Source: Macrothele yani
Lineage: Eukaryota > Arthropoda > Arachnida > Araneae > Macrothelidae
Length of the DNA stretch: 64,000 nt
NCBI GenBank assembly: GCA_039090855.1
Contig: CM077011.1
Location: forward strand, 39,017,501 to 39,081,500
Direction of reading: 5' to 3'
Shown: positions 10,876 through 22,059 of the stretch, in pieces
Numbering within the stretch: the stretch's first letter is position 1
Layout: the number at the start of each line of letters is the position of its first letter
Made by a program: the position numbers and the translations under genes
The notes under the pieces: model-generated
Database searches by the model: none
What the model was told of the DNA's origin: nothing
Seen by the model: the letters and a program-made list of their open reading frames with translations, nothing else

Positions 10876-11190
10876 TCATATCAGATCAGATCATATGTAG
10901 AGGATTTTAGGAAGGAAGTGTCTGACCCCAGGTCTTAAAAAACCCTTAGAAATAGAAAGCTAGAAAATTTGGGCTAAAGTTCCCGAAAATGACCCGGAAG
11001 CGAGGTAAAAACGGGGAGGAATACGCCCTTATTTATTACTGGGGAGCCAGTACCCGGGGCCCGACGGCTTAACGTGCCCATCCGACGCACGGCGGACATT
11101 TAGTGGTTCGAGCGTTCGTACCTGCCTGGGATTGAACCCGAGGTCCTCTCCGTGGCAGTCACGAACGTTCACCACTAGGCCACCCGCGGC
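10876..11190 (-). mobile_element. SINE family D (copy 2)
   Basis: Reverse orientation. The GATCTGATCTGA tail is at 10,878. The body includes GGCCCGACGGCTTAACGTGC. The tRNA-like head ends in CCACTAGGCCACCCGCGGC. Confidence 0.8.
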
Positions 11191-13410
11191 CCTACTTCCT
11201 CACAGACAACAAATCACAGCTAAATCTAACAAGTGAGTATAACCATAGGCGACTTTAGATATTTTAGGGCCTTAGGCACTAAAGGATTCAGGGGCCCCTT
11301 CTTCTCCTTATCGCCTCAGAAATTTTCATCCGTCATATTAATAAAAAAAGTTATGTAAAAATTTTTTTTTACCCTTTTTAATCTATCTTCCTATTATTAG
11401 AGCGTTTTGTAAGAAACAGTGCTAGTGTAATCACTTTGTCTGTCCGTGCACTTCGAACATTTTGTTTTTAGAGATATTTCTAAAATTACTTTTGCGGCTA
11501 ATAGGAAATCAAAGGATATTAAGTTTGGCACTTAAATATCCCATATGTTTCATAACTTTACCGTTCAGTGCTGTCAAAGTCGAAAATTCAAGAAATTAAA
11601 GTTCTGTTGTGAAGGAACTATTCAACGTAAAGGAAAAAGGTATTTTTGGGCCCCTTAGATTAGGCTTAACTATTCCTTCTCAAATATTTGAATTTGCCAA
11701 TTAATTCGCTTATTTCCTGCTAGCTGCGCTGAAGACCAACAAATCTGGTTTTCACAGATTTTTCAAAAATTATTTTTGCGAATGATAGGACATTAAAATT
11801 AATTAAAATATTTCCATTTTAAATTTCACTGCTAGTTCATAAATTCTCGTTGGCGTTCTCAAAGTGGAAATTTAGTAAATGTTAGCTTTACGCTACGAAG
11901 AGACTACTTCAGTAACAGCAAAAGTTATTTTTGAGTTCGATACGTTAGGTAAAACTGATTGCTTGAGCACTTTTTCTTTGCAAGTTACTAGGCACATTTA
12001 ATGCTAAAAAATGTAATTTCGCTAAATTTATCAGTATTTTGCGTGTAAATTGTCATAAAATTGTAATGCGTTTCAATTACAAAACCTGCTGTTTCCATTG
12101 CTTCAGCTTTGGAAAATCATCTTTTTATTGTTAACGTTACGAGCAAATTAGTAGACAACGAGCACAGTATCAAGCAAAAATTAAATACTTGAAGACATTG
12201 GCAACCAGAAAAATCCTCCACATTCGAAAATACGGGTTAAATGTAATTTGTGCGCTGTACTTCACTTGAAAAGGGTGGATGACCTTTCGTAGAGGAGTTT
12301 TCCTGTGGCGAAGAATTCCATAAATCGAAGAGATTCAGTCGTCCATGGCATAGACGAATGCCATGGACCGAGAAAGTTGGATAGTGAAAATTTCATTTTT
12401 CAGTGCAGGAAAACGAGATTGTGGAGAGTTTCTTAAAAGCATTTTTTCTAATTTTCATCAGGAAATTGAGAAGGTCTGCATTTTTTATTCTGTCAAACAA
12501 GATGCGTGAGGTCTTTTTTAAACCTGCACTGCAGTTATCAGAAACAGAAGCATAAAGATAAAATGCAAAAGATCCGGTTTTAAAATGGAAAAGTGGTAAC
12601 CACAGCTTTTCGAGTAATAGCAACACTGAAACTTTTATTGCTTTCTGAAAAATTAGTTTTATGTCAATTTAAGAAATAGAAAAGGTGAGAATACTTGATA
12701 ATTATCAGTATTAAACCAGGGGAAGGAGAAAGCAATAAGAAAATGTTGTTGCAGTACAGTACAAATTTCTTTCAATACTATTAAATAAGAAAAAGATAAA
12801 TGGCGTGACATTTTCGAAATTCTTTATTTTTTCAGCATAAAGACTAACTCTTTTGGCTTAGGTTGGTTTAGAGAGATTAGGGAGGAGAAAGAACTTGATT
12901 ACCCCCCCCCAAAGGAAGAAGGCAATAAACAGCAAACACCACAGATCATCAAGATAGTTTCTACAAGCACTCCTCATCCCAACTCAGGGAGAAAGCTGCT
13001 TCCAACACAGATGTTTTCCTTCGAATGGTAGTTGCATGAAAGTGATTTATATAACAGCAGACCGGTTAAGTACTCGCCGTAAACAATGAAAAGTGTGGGA
13101 AGCGTGAATTCTTGCTTCACCTACCACTGAACAGAAGGCTAAATTATTTTACTGTTCCTTCAAAATAGGGACATCGATCAGAACTCGAAAATTTAGAGTA
13201 TCAACAACAGCAAGAAAAAATACATGTTACTAATATGAGAAAGTAAAATATACAATACAAATAAAGTGGCCGCTTTAAGGATATATTTGTTTCAGTTCGT
13301 GAAAACCGAAATAATACTGGTAATCCAATTATACGTTTTCGGGGCTCCTTAAGCTCTGGTGCCGTACGGGCGCGACTAGTGTGCTTAATTTGGATATCCG
13401 CCCCTGAATA
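11191..13410. other. Anonymous AT-rich intergenic sequence
   Basis: No coding blocks recognised. It contains an 11-bp stem hairpin at 12341-12368 (GTCCATGGCAT, 6-base loop, ATGCCATGGAC) and a 9-base C run at about 12,902. Confidence 0.35.
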
Positions 13411-13414
13411 TAAC

Positions 13415-13416
<2 letters not shown>

Positions 13417-13447
<31 letters not shown>
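13417..13447 (+). repeat. (TG)n microsatellite
   Basis: About 15 uninterrupted TG dinucleotides. Confidence 0.95.
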
Positions 13448-13449
<2 letters not shown>

Positions 13450-13512
13450 ATACAGCTCTTGGTTTTCCCCCTCTGAACTTCGTAGTGATTCAATTAAACC
13501 CCTTATTCATAT

Positions 13513-13968
13513 TTGCCGCAAAATCGTAGGTTTGCCCTGGCATTAAAATTCCTAAAGTTGGGGTCACGTGCCCCTCGACGCGTAAGAGTTACTCAGGGCA
13601 AGAGTTTGGTCGTAAGAGTTACTCAGGGTAAGAGTTTGGTCGTAAGAGTTACTCAGGGTAAGAGTTTGGTCGTAAGCTTTACTCACGGTAAGAGTTTGGT
13701 CGTAAGCTTTACTCAGGGTAAGAGTTTGGTCGTGAGAGTTACTCGGGGTAAGAGTTTGGTCGTAAGAATTACTCAGGGTAAGAGTTTGGTCGTAAGAGTT
13801 ACTCAGGGTAAGAGTTTGGTCGTGAGCTTTACTCAGGGTAAGAGTTTGGTCGTAAGATTTACTCAGGGTAAGAGTTTGGTCGTAATAGTTACTCAGGGTA
13901 AGGGTTTGGTCGTAAGATTTACTCAGGGTAAGAGTTTGGTCGTAAGAGTTACTCAGGGTGATCGTTAA
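13513..13968 (+). CDS. Open frame across a 30-bp minisatellite, probably spurious
   Basis: A 151-codon frame starts MPQNRRFALALKFLK and then reads a 10-residue unit, VRVTQGKSLV with variants (SFTQ, RITQ, RFTQ), about 12 times. It ends at TAA after TQGDR. The repeat unit is a multiple of three, so one stop-free frame stays open however many units there are. No signal peptide, membrane segment or known domain is seen. The repeats vary mainly at two positions, Arg/Ser and Val/Phe, by single-base changes. No promoter or poly-A signal was identified. I treat it as a by-product of the repeat unless transcript data show otherwise. Confidence 0.15.
   Translation: MPQNRRFALALKFLKLGSRAPRRVRVTQGKSLVVRVTQGKSLVVRVTQGKSLVVSFTHGKSLVVSFTQGKSLVVRVTRGKSLVVRITQGKSLVVRVTQGKSLVVSFTQGKSLVVRFTQGKSLVVIVTQGKGLVVRFTQGKSLVVRVTQGDR
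13581..13960 (+). repeat. 30-bp minisatellite, 12 full units plus part
   Basis: The unit is CGTAAGAGTTACTCAGGG then TAAGAGTTTGGT. Starts fall exactly every 30 bp from 13581 to 13941 with no indels. Each unit is itself two related halves, both beginning GTAAGAGTT. Confidence 0.95.
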
Positions 13969-14048
13969 ACCATGTAAAAAATGATTTAGCTGCTCACTGC
14001 AGCACTGTTTTACAAAATAATTTTTCCTAATTTTTTCGGGGGGGGGGG

Positions 14049-14236
14049 TTAACGACCATAATGAGAAAATCTTACGACTTTAATCAGTCGTCCGTCCCTG
14101 ATTTAGGGAAGGGGAAAAGCTAGCGTCATCAGGCCAGCACGCCACTTATCCATTATCCGGGATTCGAACTCGGGCCCATCTCGGATGAACTGTCGGAATG
14201 CATCACCTCTGACCACTCGGCAACCGGGTCGGCGCC
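14049..14236 (-). mobile_element. SINE family A, divergent copy
   Basis: Reverse orientation. Shows AACGACCATAATGAG, CAGTCGTCCGTCCCTGATTT and the tRNA-like head GGGATTCGAACTCGGGCCC. An 11-base G run lies just before it at 14038-14048. Confidence 0.65.
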
Positions 14237-14457
14237 GTTTTTTTAAATCCTTGTCTAAATTTTAAAGTTTCCTTCACCATTCACAAAAAAAGTATAAGAT
14301 GTATCAGATGTGTCTGCAATAATTTCAGTATGAAACTCTAACTTCCTTAGGTTTGCAAATGTTTTATAGGACAATTTTAAATGTGAGTACTTTCCTACCA
14401 GTTAAAATGAAAAAAAAAAAAAATGGAAATTGCTTTTAAAATTATGCATTTACTTAC

Positions 14458-14680
14458 CTTGAACCCTCAGTCAGGTATAGCTTTTCTGGGGATGTCCTCA
14501 GTTTTTCTTGGAGTCGTCCTATCTTACTCCGTGTTCGCTCACATCGCTTAAAAAATAAAAACACACTACTTGCTTTCATAACCGCATGACTGAGAATGAC
14601 CCATGATCGTACCACCGTACCAATATTGACATCTTCCACGCTCTTGCTATAAACGACCACGACTCTTTCTGCTGTTCATT
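14458..14680 (-). other. Possible host exon ending in a consensus splice donor
   Basis: On the minus strand an open frame of about 70 codons includes KCERTRSKIGRLQEKLR-like sequence. It runs into TCAAG|GTAAGTA, a full-consensus donor with the junction at 14458/14457. Upstream on that strand (14,740-15,070) is a non-repetitive stretch richer in CpG than its surroundings. The frame has no ATG before an upstream TGA, so it would be an internal or 5' non-coding exon. Protein unrecognised. Confidence 0.25.
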
Positions 14681-14739
14681 ATCACTCCTCATAAACACCG
14701 TCCTTAAAAAAATAAAATAGAAAATGAAGAAGATGAAGA

Positions 14740-15070
14740 AGAAACTAAGAGACCACTCTGAGTCGTTAAATTTTTATGCGAGCTTCCTCGGGTGATCATT
14801 AGGCACATCGATGCTTGTCATTGGCTGTTTAACCGCGTTCACGTGACCCGAAACAAATAAGTCACGCATTGAGAAGACAACAATGATTTACGCTGCTTGT
14901 GACGGTGTCGCTGTTCCGAAGTCAAGTCAAGATCACGAACGCAGTAGCCCTTTGCGTGCCGCGTATAGACAATAGTAACGCGTTTAGGAGCGGACGGACT
15001 GGAGATCGCGAGTTGTGAGAAACTGCCGTGCCGCTTTCTCGAGATCACTATCGACAAAGATAGAAATCAC
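14740..15070 (-). promoter_or_regulatory. CpG-richer unique island, possible promoter
   Basis: Single-copy sequence with many CpG and an E-box (CACGTG near 14,840). It lies upstream of the possible minus-strand exon. No TATA box or initiator could be fixed, so this is suggestive only. Confidence 0.2.
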
Positions 15071-15597
15071 CCTTCCAACAAAGAGCTGATTTTCCCGCTG
15101 CCCCCTTATTGCAGCTTGCAATGGTTTTAATAGGAAACAATCATTAGAACACAAGTACAGAACGAAATGTAACCGAACAACAACTTTGAGTAAAAAACTG
15201 GCGTGTTACTTTCGTTTTTCTATTTTTTGTTAATCCACATTCTCTTAGGAAATACTATTCGCTCATACTGTTACAGTTACACAGTTTCTCGCACTTCATA
15301 GAGCAGTTAATAACAATGCCCACTGGAGTGAAGAAAAAAGAAAATGCCCTCAAGTTATTCTAGTTGGCAGTCACGCTTGTATCAGAACTTAATATTCCCA
15401 GGGCATAGACCTGGAGAAATATTACTCGCAGGTCAGGCAACTTAAGAAATAATATTCGCACGGGAAATTTTTTCAATATAAGTTACCTGATTTTTATTGT
15501 ATTTCATTTCATTTCCTTTCATTTATTTTTCGTTATGATGTTACATTTCTCCATATTACATTTCAATATACATTTTATATCATATAATATTGAGAAA

Positions 15598-15604
<7 letters not shown>

Positions 15605-15635
<31 letters not shown>
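15605..15635. repeat. (AT)n microsatellite
   Basis: An uninterrupted TA/AT run within an AT-rich region. Confidence 0.9.
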
Positions 15636-15636
<1 letters not shown>

Positions 15637-15639
15637 TAT

Positions 15640-16630
15640 AAAGATACCTAAGCAAAAAAATACATATATAATTTTGACTCACACCTAGTACAACATAGAA
15701 AAGGTTATGTATCTACCTGCGTGAGTAAAAGGAGAAAAGAAAAAAAAGAAAATAAAACAACTGAATGTAGAAGGTGTCGAGAATACTGAGCCTTGGCTTT
15801 ATCAAGGACCAGCAAAAACTCTGCATTTTCTCACTTCCACAAAGACCTAGTTGGAAATGGGTTTCTGCAAGGCCATAGATGCAAGTAACATTCCCACCTA
15901 AAATAGTTTAAAAAATATATATATAAGTCATGTCCTCCGTAGAGTAGCATGACCTAGCACTAGTTAACAATTTCGCTTGCATCCATTAACCTTCATGGCC
16001 CGACCCATGCTCTTCATCTGTTACTATTAAACAGAGAGAAGAAGATTAAAGAGCACTCAAGCTGTGAGAGTGACATAATAAATAGAAATGATTTTCAGCT
16101 ATAACGAAATTCCAAGTTCGTTTGAGAGAGAATTTAAACCTGAAAAACAAATTTTACATTGCAATTAAAAAAGGAAATGTTAATTTATAACGAACAGATT
16201 TTTGAAAGAAAACTTGAGTCTAAAACCCCTACTCTACAACTTATGACAGCACGAAAACGAGAATAAGTTAAAGATAATAATTAACTAAAGAAAACTTTGT
16301 GAAAGTTATATACCTTAAACAGTTAGTTGCAATATGTACAAAGTATTTCAGCAGTGCTTTAAGTGCATAATTAATTAGTTATTAAGAACTTAACTACTTT
16401 GAAAAAACAGCGCATAGACAGCGCATAGAAAGGAAATTGAGTAAAAGGCTATATATATTATACATAGCCTGAATGAATCCCAATTCCCCTAAAGTGCGTA
16501 TTCAAGCCAAACGTCCTGCATATATAAAATTTACGCATCTGATTAATAATTTTCTTCTATTAAATTCTATATTTTAGTTTGTTAGCAAATATTGTTCTAG
16601 TAACTTTAAAATATAATTACAGTTATTAAT
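15640..16630. other. Anonymous AT-rich sequence
   Basis: No coding or repeat signal was recognised, apart from a short TA run near 15,917-15,926. Confidence 0.35.
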
Positions 16631-17165
16631 GTGTGTTAGTTGACAAGGTAGATTATTCCATAACACCAATCCCTGGTAATCAATAAATCTAACAATCCCT
16701 GGTAATCATAAATGTTAGGCCTTGGTAACAAAAGTGCATTTCTGTTTCTTGCCTGATAGTCGTGACTCACAATGTTCAGTTGAATTACATGTTGATACCT
16801 ATTCTCCTTTATTTTTGTACACATAAATCCTAATTAATCTATATTGCCATAATTTCTCAATATCTAAATATCCACAGATACCCCTATATTCAAATTAATT
16901 TCCCTAAAATTATTTAAAATTCCGTACCCCTATATTCAAATTAATTTCCCTAAAATTAAAGATTTTGATCATTCTATTTTGTAACGATTTTAATTTATAT
17001 AAATTAGTCTTAGTAGTTTGACCCCATACTAGTAAACAATAAGTCAAATATGGATAAATCAAACTGTTATACAGCATTTTTAATATTTTAATTGCTAAGT
17101 TATTTGAAATTTTCGTAATCAAACCCAATAATTCAGTCATATTGAAATTTACAGAGAGCATGTTT
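16630..17165 (-). pseudogene. LINE reverse transcriptase C-terminal remnant (Jockey/CR1-like group)
   Basis: On the minus strand a readable block contains LYNSLIYPYLTYCLLVWGQT and then KLKSLQNRMIKIF (17,161-16,920). This matches the YNSL-YPYL-YC-LVWG and L-LQ-RAIR-I signature after the RT domain of many arthropod non-LTR elements. Downstream at 16,824-16,640 comes QARNRNALLLPRPN, the usual H-YNTRN-NDL-LPR-N block, then a short tail. About 60 bp near 16,880 is repeated at 16,925, separating the blocks. There is no 5' part, so this is a 5'-truncated, decayed copy. A related 3' end lies on the plus strand at 19.4-20.2 kb. Confidence 0.65.
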
Positions 17166-17169
17166 CTTT

Positions 17170-17525
17170 ATTATACAATGCATCAAATTAAAAAAAATTA
17201 TCGAATTTAAATTTTCTTTATTCGCATTTGTCAGATTTAATCCCATATGGACCGCTCCCATCTATATGAAGGGCTAAGTTATCGATCCCTATTTCCTGCG
17301 CCCGTGATATTGCCGAGTTGAAGCGTTTACGAATTTACATACTGAATAGTGCAAATACAATTGATTTATTGTGCCCGTAACACTAGATAGCAGCACTAGC
17401 ATGTATGTGTTTTATTATAGAGTATATATCTGCGATTAACTACAGATTTTTGTATTTTGTTTGCGGAAGACACGTGGTTTGTCCGTTTGTGAAAAGGGTT
17501 TTTTTTTTTTTTTCCTGCTTGCACG
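17170..17525. other. Anonymous sequence before a piggyBac remnant
   Basis: Includes AACACTAGATAGCAGCACTA (about 17,380), a phrase resembling piggyBac-like subterminal sequence, but no clear TIR or TTAA pair could be fixed. Confidence 0.3.
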
Positions 17526-17528
17526 CGT

Positions 17529-17842
17529 TATGGATTTGGATGATAATTTTAGTATTAGTGAATCCTGCAGTGATACTGAAATAGGTGAATTTTATGATGG
17601 CACAGATAATGAATGAATAGTAGAGTAGGGTGAACCATTGAGACCTGGAAGTGAATGACACGAAATTTCGCCTGTAGTGTTAGATCGTGCTCGCCTCTAT
17701 TTTAGCTTTTTTGGAACACCTAAAGTAAATGTCAGTTTTGACCTAAGTTTGGGTGTTATGCAATATTTTGAGCATTTTGTGAATGATGACTTGATTGCCC
17801 TGTATGTTGGCTTTTCCACGAAATTTAATATCTGTCTATAAC
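17529..17842 (+). pseudogene. piggyBac-like transposase N-terminal remnant
   Basis: An ATG at 17529 opens an acidic stretch, MDLDDNFSISESCSDTEIGE, which ends at a TGA near 17,613. Acidic Ser-rich N-termini of this kind are typical of piggyBac-like transposases. In shifted frames the text continues with a proline-containing linker, PVVLDRARLYFSFFG, then FDLSLGVMQYFEHFVNDDLI. The last block fits the position where family members have a phrase like PLDYFxLFFTDELL. Nothing of the catalytic DDD region is present, so the copy is truncated and dead. The assignment rests on the acidic start plus the domain-entry block and is moderate. Confidence 0.5.
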
Positions 17843-17889
17843 AGCTTAAGCTTTGCTCAAAAATTAAAAATCATAGGATAATTCAGTTA

Positions 17890-18190
17890 TATCAAACGGA
17901 AGTCATCGCTCTTTCCACGTTTATAAGTGAGTCATGGAAAAATTCACTTCCTCCGCCACCGGGAATCGAACCCAGGGTCTTCCAGTTACGCACCGGACAT
18001 GCTACCACTGCGCCACAGCGGCCTCAAATTCCTTCAAAGTCACAAACGCTAACTGCCAAACCACATGCTAGGTTGATTCTTGGAGCCCCGCACAATGCTG
18101 GGGATTCACCAAAGATGGTAAGCAGCAATTGAACAAATAACTAGGAGGCGAATAAATAATTAATACACACAGTTGACGTGGATTAGGAAC
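17890..18190 (-). mobile_element. SINE family C copy
   Basis: Reverse orientation. The tail word AAGTCATCGCTCTTTCCACG leads, then the tRNA-like head with B-box complement GGGAATCGAACCCAGG and A-box complement CACTGCGCCACAGCGGCC. Confidence 0.7.
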
Positions 18191-18505
18191 ATCAAACAGA
18201 AGTCATCGCTCTTTCCACGTTTATAAGTGAGTCATGGAAAAATTCTTATCGGCCGCCACTGGGAATCGAGCCCAGGGTCTTCTAGTTATGCGCTGGACAT
18301 GCTACAACTGGCAGTTAATGTTTGTGAGTCTGGAGGAATTTGAGGCCGCGATGGTGTATTGGTAGCATGTCCGGCGCGTAACTGGAATACCCTGGGTTCG
18401 ATTCCCGGTGGCGGCCGATGCGAGTTTTTCCATGACTCACTTATAAACGCGGAAAGAGCGATGACTTCCGTTTGATGTTCCTAATCCACGTCAATTGTGT
18501 GTATT
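18165..18505. repeat. Inverted pair of SINE-C copies
   Basis: Left arm 18165-18312 (minus) and right arm about 18345-18505 (plus) are inverted copies sharing the head, the tail word GAGCGATGACTTCCGTTTGA and the flank TCCTAATCCACGTCAA. The flank is copied too, so this is an inverted duplication, not two independent insertions. Confidence 0.7.
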
Positions 18506-18509
18506 AATA

Positions 18510-19430
18510 ATTCAGTTGGAAACTCAGATTTTGTTAAATTTCTTGAATAAAAAAAATAGGTACATTTTAAACGGTTTCCATGAATATCAAGGGGTCCTAA
18601 ACAAGGGGTCCTAAATGGTTAGACCCTTTAGCATAGCTTCCTAAATTTCTTCGTATTACATCAAATTTCAAAAGCAAAAAATTGTAAAGAGATGACAGCT
18701 TTGTTCTATAAACATTTAAAAAACATGGAAGCTCGCAAAGACAGGCCGGATTTGCGCTGTACCATAGAACATATTGTAAATTTCGTTCAGGACAGAACAA
18801 AGCAGAACCAGTGCTTGATTTACTCCTAGGGCCTCAAGGCACGGGACTAGGGCCCACATTTTAGAGGTCCCCAGAATCTCAATGCAGAAAAAATTATGCT
18901 CTTTTTAGTAATTATTATGAATGGAAAAAAATTGGGGGGAAAAGTCTTTTTTTTTCTGAAATGAAAATTCACACTTTAATTTCAAATGCGAGTAATGGAT
19001 AAGACAGGAAAATCGTATTGCTTTTCATCTGAAACTTGCACATCAAATATAAGTGTGCTACATTTCTTATATACAGTACACCCCTTTAGAGACAGGTTCT
19101 GCATTGCTAAAACGCCTTGTAGAAGCTTTGAGTATTTCATATTGTAAAGTATCAAATTTTAAAAGCACTTGGGTGCAAATTAAGTGAATTAATTAGCTGA
19201 ATAATGTGCTTTTATGAGTGTGAGAATTTATCCAGTGATGCACTTTTGCTCAAATCTTAGTGTCATTCCTCTGTTAGTAGAATTATTCTACTATAATATT
19301 GAACGCATCACAGGTAATTAATCAACTACGTGGAACTTCACCTTGACCCCAAAATCAATCTGTACCAAGTCTAAATATTGTCCATCGGCTAAAAATAAAA
19401 TTAAAAGGGGACGAATAACTTAAGAACTGT
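18510..19430. other. Anonymous sequence
   Basis: Holds a short direct repeat AAGGGGTCCTAAA at 18588 and 18603. The phrase GGGCCTCAAGGCACGGGACT near 18,830 resembles GGGCCTTAGGCACT near 11,265 and may belong to an old unnamed repeat. Confidence 0.35.
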
Positions 19431-19439
19431 GGATATTTA

Positions 19440-20175
19440 AATACATTGATTTCATTGTATTACACATTATTTCAAACTCATATTAATTACTGTGTACTAT
19501 CATGGGGATAAACGACACAATACAATATTAATAAATTACAAATTCTACAAATATTATTAGGCTATTCGATCTCAAATCACATCCTAATACTCGATCTTTA
19601 ATAAATTTTAGTACAAAAGTATATTCTAATAAATATAATATACTTACTATTACTCAACTATACTATTTTAATCTTGGTAAAATTATGTTCAAATGAATTA
19701 AGTATAATTTATATTCAGATCTCATATTTCTTCATACACATGCACTTTCGTATGAAACAAGGAATGAACTACAATTACAACTGTTCCAAAAACGGAATGA
19801 ATTCAACTTATTTTAAATTACAGAAGCCCTTAGTACTGGAATTCTTTGCCTAGTAGCCTGACTAACTTAAATAATATTAATTTATTAAAAAAAATTCAAA
19901 CTCTATCTTCTTCAATTAAAAAAAAAAAAAAAAGAAAAAAATGGCAAAACTTCTTCTGATTGTCTGACCTGATGTGTCTATCTCTTGTTTCATTTGTTTC
20001 TTCTACGGGGTGTATACGGCTATGTCAGGCTATTTGGCCTTTTCCCTTGTCTTCCCTGTTGTTGTATACAACAGTCTATGTTCATCATTTATGAATAGTC
20101 AACTTTTTTCTCTACTCTTTTTTTTCTTATAAGAGCATGTAACAACAAAAATAAATAAATAAATAAAATAAATTA
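19440..20175 (+). pseudogene. LINE 3' end (Jockey/CR1/L2-like) with AAATA-repeat tail
   Basis: In broken frames the plus strand reads an HINYCVLSWG-TTQYNINKL-like block (about 19,480-19,540). This corresponds to LTYCLLVWGQTTKTNLYKL in the minus-strand copy at 17 kb. Later come remnants of the KNELQLQLF and LPSSLTNLNNINLFKKKFK-like 3'-terminal block (about 19,760-19,910). A 3' UTR follows and ends in an AAATAAATAAAT run at 20,150-20,172, a tail type seen in CR1/L2-like elements. Stops are frequent. It is a 5'-truncated dead copy of the same broad group as the 17 kb remnant. Confidence 0.6.
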
Positions 20176-20179
20176 CATA

Positions 20180-21330
20180 ATTACAGTAAATGCGAAAATA
20201 GCAGTACTAAACTATTAAATAGTGTTTTACTTACCCGTATATATTTTTAAGTGCGAATTTCCTTGCTAATATTGATCTTTAATAAAAATAGACGTTATTT
20301 CTTATTTTTCTGCTCATATTGTCCCATTTGTTAAACCAACTTTTAAATTAATTGATACTATTTAGTGGTGACAAATGTACTTACTATTTCAAGAATGTGG
20401 GCGGGTGGGGGCTCATCTTTTGCTGTGCCTAGGACCCGATTTTGTGTATATTGTGCCCTGACCAGAATAATGTTAAAAATTCATTCTTTACGGAATGTAA
20501 GGGAACGGCTCCTTTTTTGACGTGTTTTACTAGAAATTAAAAGGGAATCGTCTCCCTCTGTAGAAATTATTCCCCTATGCTTAAATTTTGGTTATCATTC
20601 ACAATGGTTAAGCAGATATCGCTCAATTTCCTAAGTTTAGATATTCTAAATTCCAACATCTGTGTGTTTCACAGCATTTCGCTTATCAAAATTTTATTTC
20701 AAATATTTTCAGCTGTGAAGTGCAAGCCCACTTATAGACAGAGAGTGGGGTTGTTACAATTTTATTTGCATTCCAGTTATTTCTTTTAGCTTGGCTTCAA
20801 TTCGATTGATATAATTTTAACAGCTTTTATAATTGCATACTTTAAAATAAATGCGTATTAATGTCTCGCAGCACTACTTCAAGAATTTTGTAGAGCCTTT
20901 TCCGAAAGATCATCGATGGATTTAATTTTCGCATGTGCGACGTATACCTCTGAATTAAATTTTCTCTTTGAGTTTCTGTTTTCATATGTATAAAAAAACA
21001 CTTATATCCAATTCATATAGCCACAATACATTACTGAACGTCGCGAATAAGTCAAACGAACCCGATATAGTATTTGGAATTTCGTTGTTGGTTGACATCC
21101 TCCCCCCCTGAAAATAAAACCTTCCAGATTTTGGTGGGTGTCATTTTTTAAACAAATGCTCTACAACAGCTTCTAAAACTAGAATAAAATCGCTTGTCCA
21201 TCAGTGTCCGTCGGTTACCTTTCCCCTTCTAATAATTTCTTAGAGTTCACTTACCCAAGAAAAAGTAGTTTTGCACTCTTTCGATGATTTCGAATAGATT
21301 TGTGATACTTTTTAATCACACATGTGTAGT
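20180..21330. other. Anonymous AT-rich sequence
   Basis: A 70-codon open frame at 20577-20789 shows no recognisable domain. No repeat arms were found. Confidence 0.35.
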
Positions 21331-21334
21331 GTGT

Positions 21335-21480
21335 CTTATTATATGTGAAATTCACAAATTCGTCGGTGACGGAGACCGAACACGCGACTCCTCGTTCCAG
21401 AACAAGTTAAGTTAACCGACTAAACTACACCGACAGAATGTATCGCTGCAGATTTGACCTCTTGACACGTGCTTCACCTC
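21335..21480 (-). mobile_element. tRNA-derived repeat, family E
   Basis: Minus-strand tRNA-like head, with CGGTGACGGAGACCGAACACGC and AACTAAGCTACAC-like segments. It is followed by ATGTATCGCTGCAGATTTG and ACACGTGCTTCACCTCTGTA, the family E body. Confidence 0.6.
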
Positions 21481-21524
21481 TGTAGTAGGTCGCATCACCT
21501 CTCTCATAATTTGTTTTTTTTTTC

Positions 21525-22040
21525 TTAAGCAAAGAATGAATTTTCATTAATTCCTGACTAATGTGTGGAACAAACATCACACGGCTTTCGAAGACGTGCC
21601 GCCCCGGCGCAGTGGTCTAAGCGATGGCTTCTGATAACTCGTCCGAGATGGGTCCGGGTTCGAATCCCGGTGAGGCATGGATGTTGTGCTTGTCTTACGG
21701 CACTAGCTCTCTCCCTTCCCTGGAACCAGTGGCCCTAAATTAGGGATGGGCGACTGTTTATAGCCCATTGAGTTGCTCACAATCGTCGTTAAACCTCCAA
21801 TCAAATAAATAAATAAATAAAATAAACAGTTTTCGAATAACCCATCGGCCAGTAGATCCATTTTCTTCAGTCGGTAGCTATCCAATGAGAAATTCACAAG
21901 TTTGCCTGCGACGGAGATCGAATCTGCGTCTCTTTGCTCCGGGGGCAGTTGTTCTAACATACTATACTACACCAACGGAATGTATCGCTCCACATTTGTC
22001 ATTTTGACACGTGCTTCACCTCTATAGTACGTTCCATATA
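21525..22040 (-). mobile_element. Family E copy interrupted by SINE A
   Basis: GAATTTTCATTAATTCCTGA at 21,539 matches the start of the 62.7 kb units. The element resumes after the SINE at about 21,828 and continues to its ACACGTGCTTCACCTCTATA end. TTTCGAA occurs on both sides of the SINE, a possible TSD. Confidence 0.6.
21598..21826 (+). mobile_element. SINE family A
   Basis: Near full length: GCCGCCCCGGCGCAGTGGTC head, B-box GGTTCGAATCC, conserved body, and an AAATA-repeat tail in place of poly-A. Confidence 0.85.
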
Positions 22041-22059
22041 TTAAAAATATGAATCTTTG

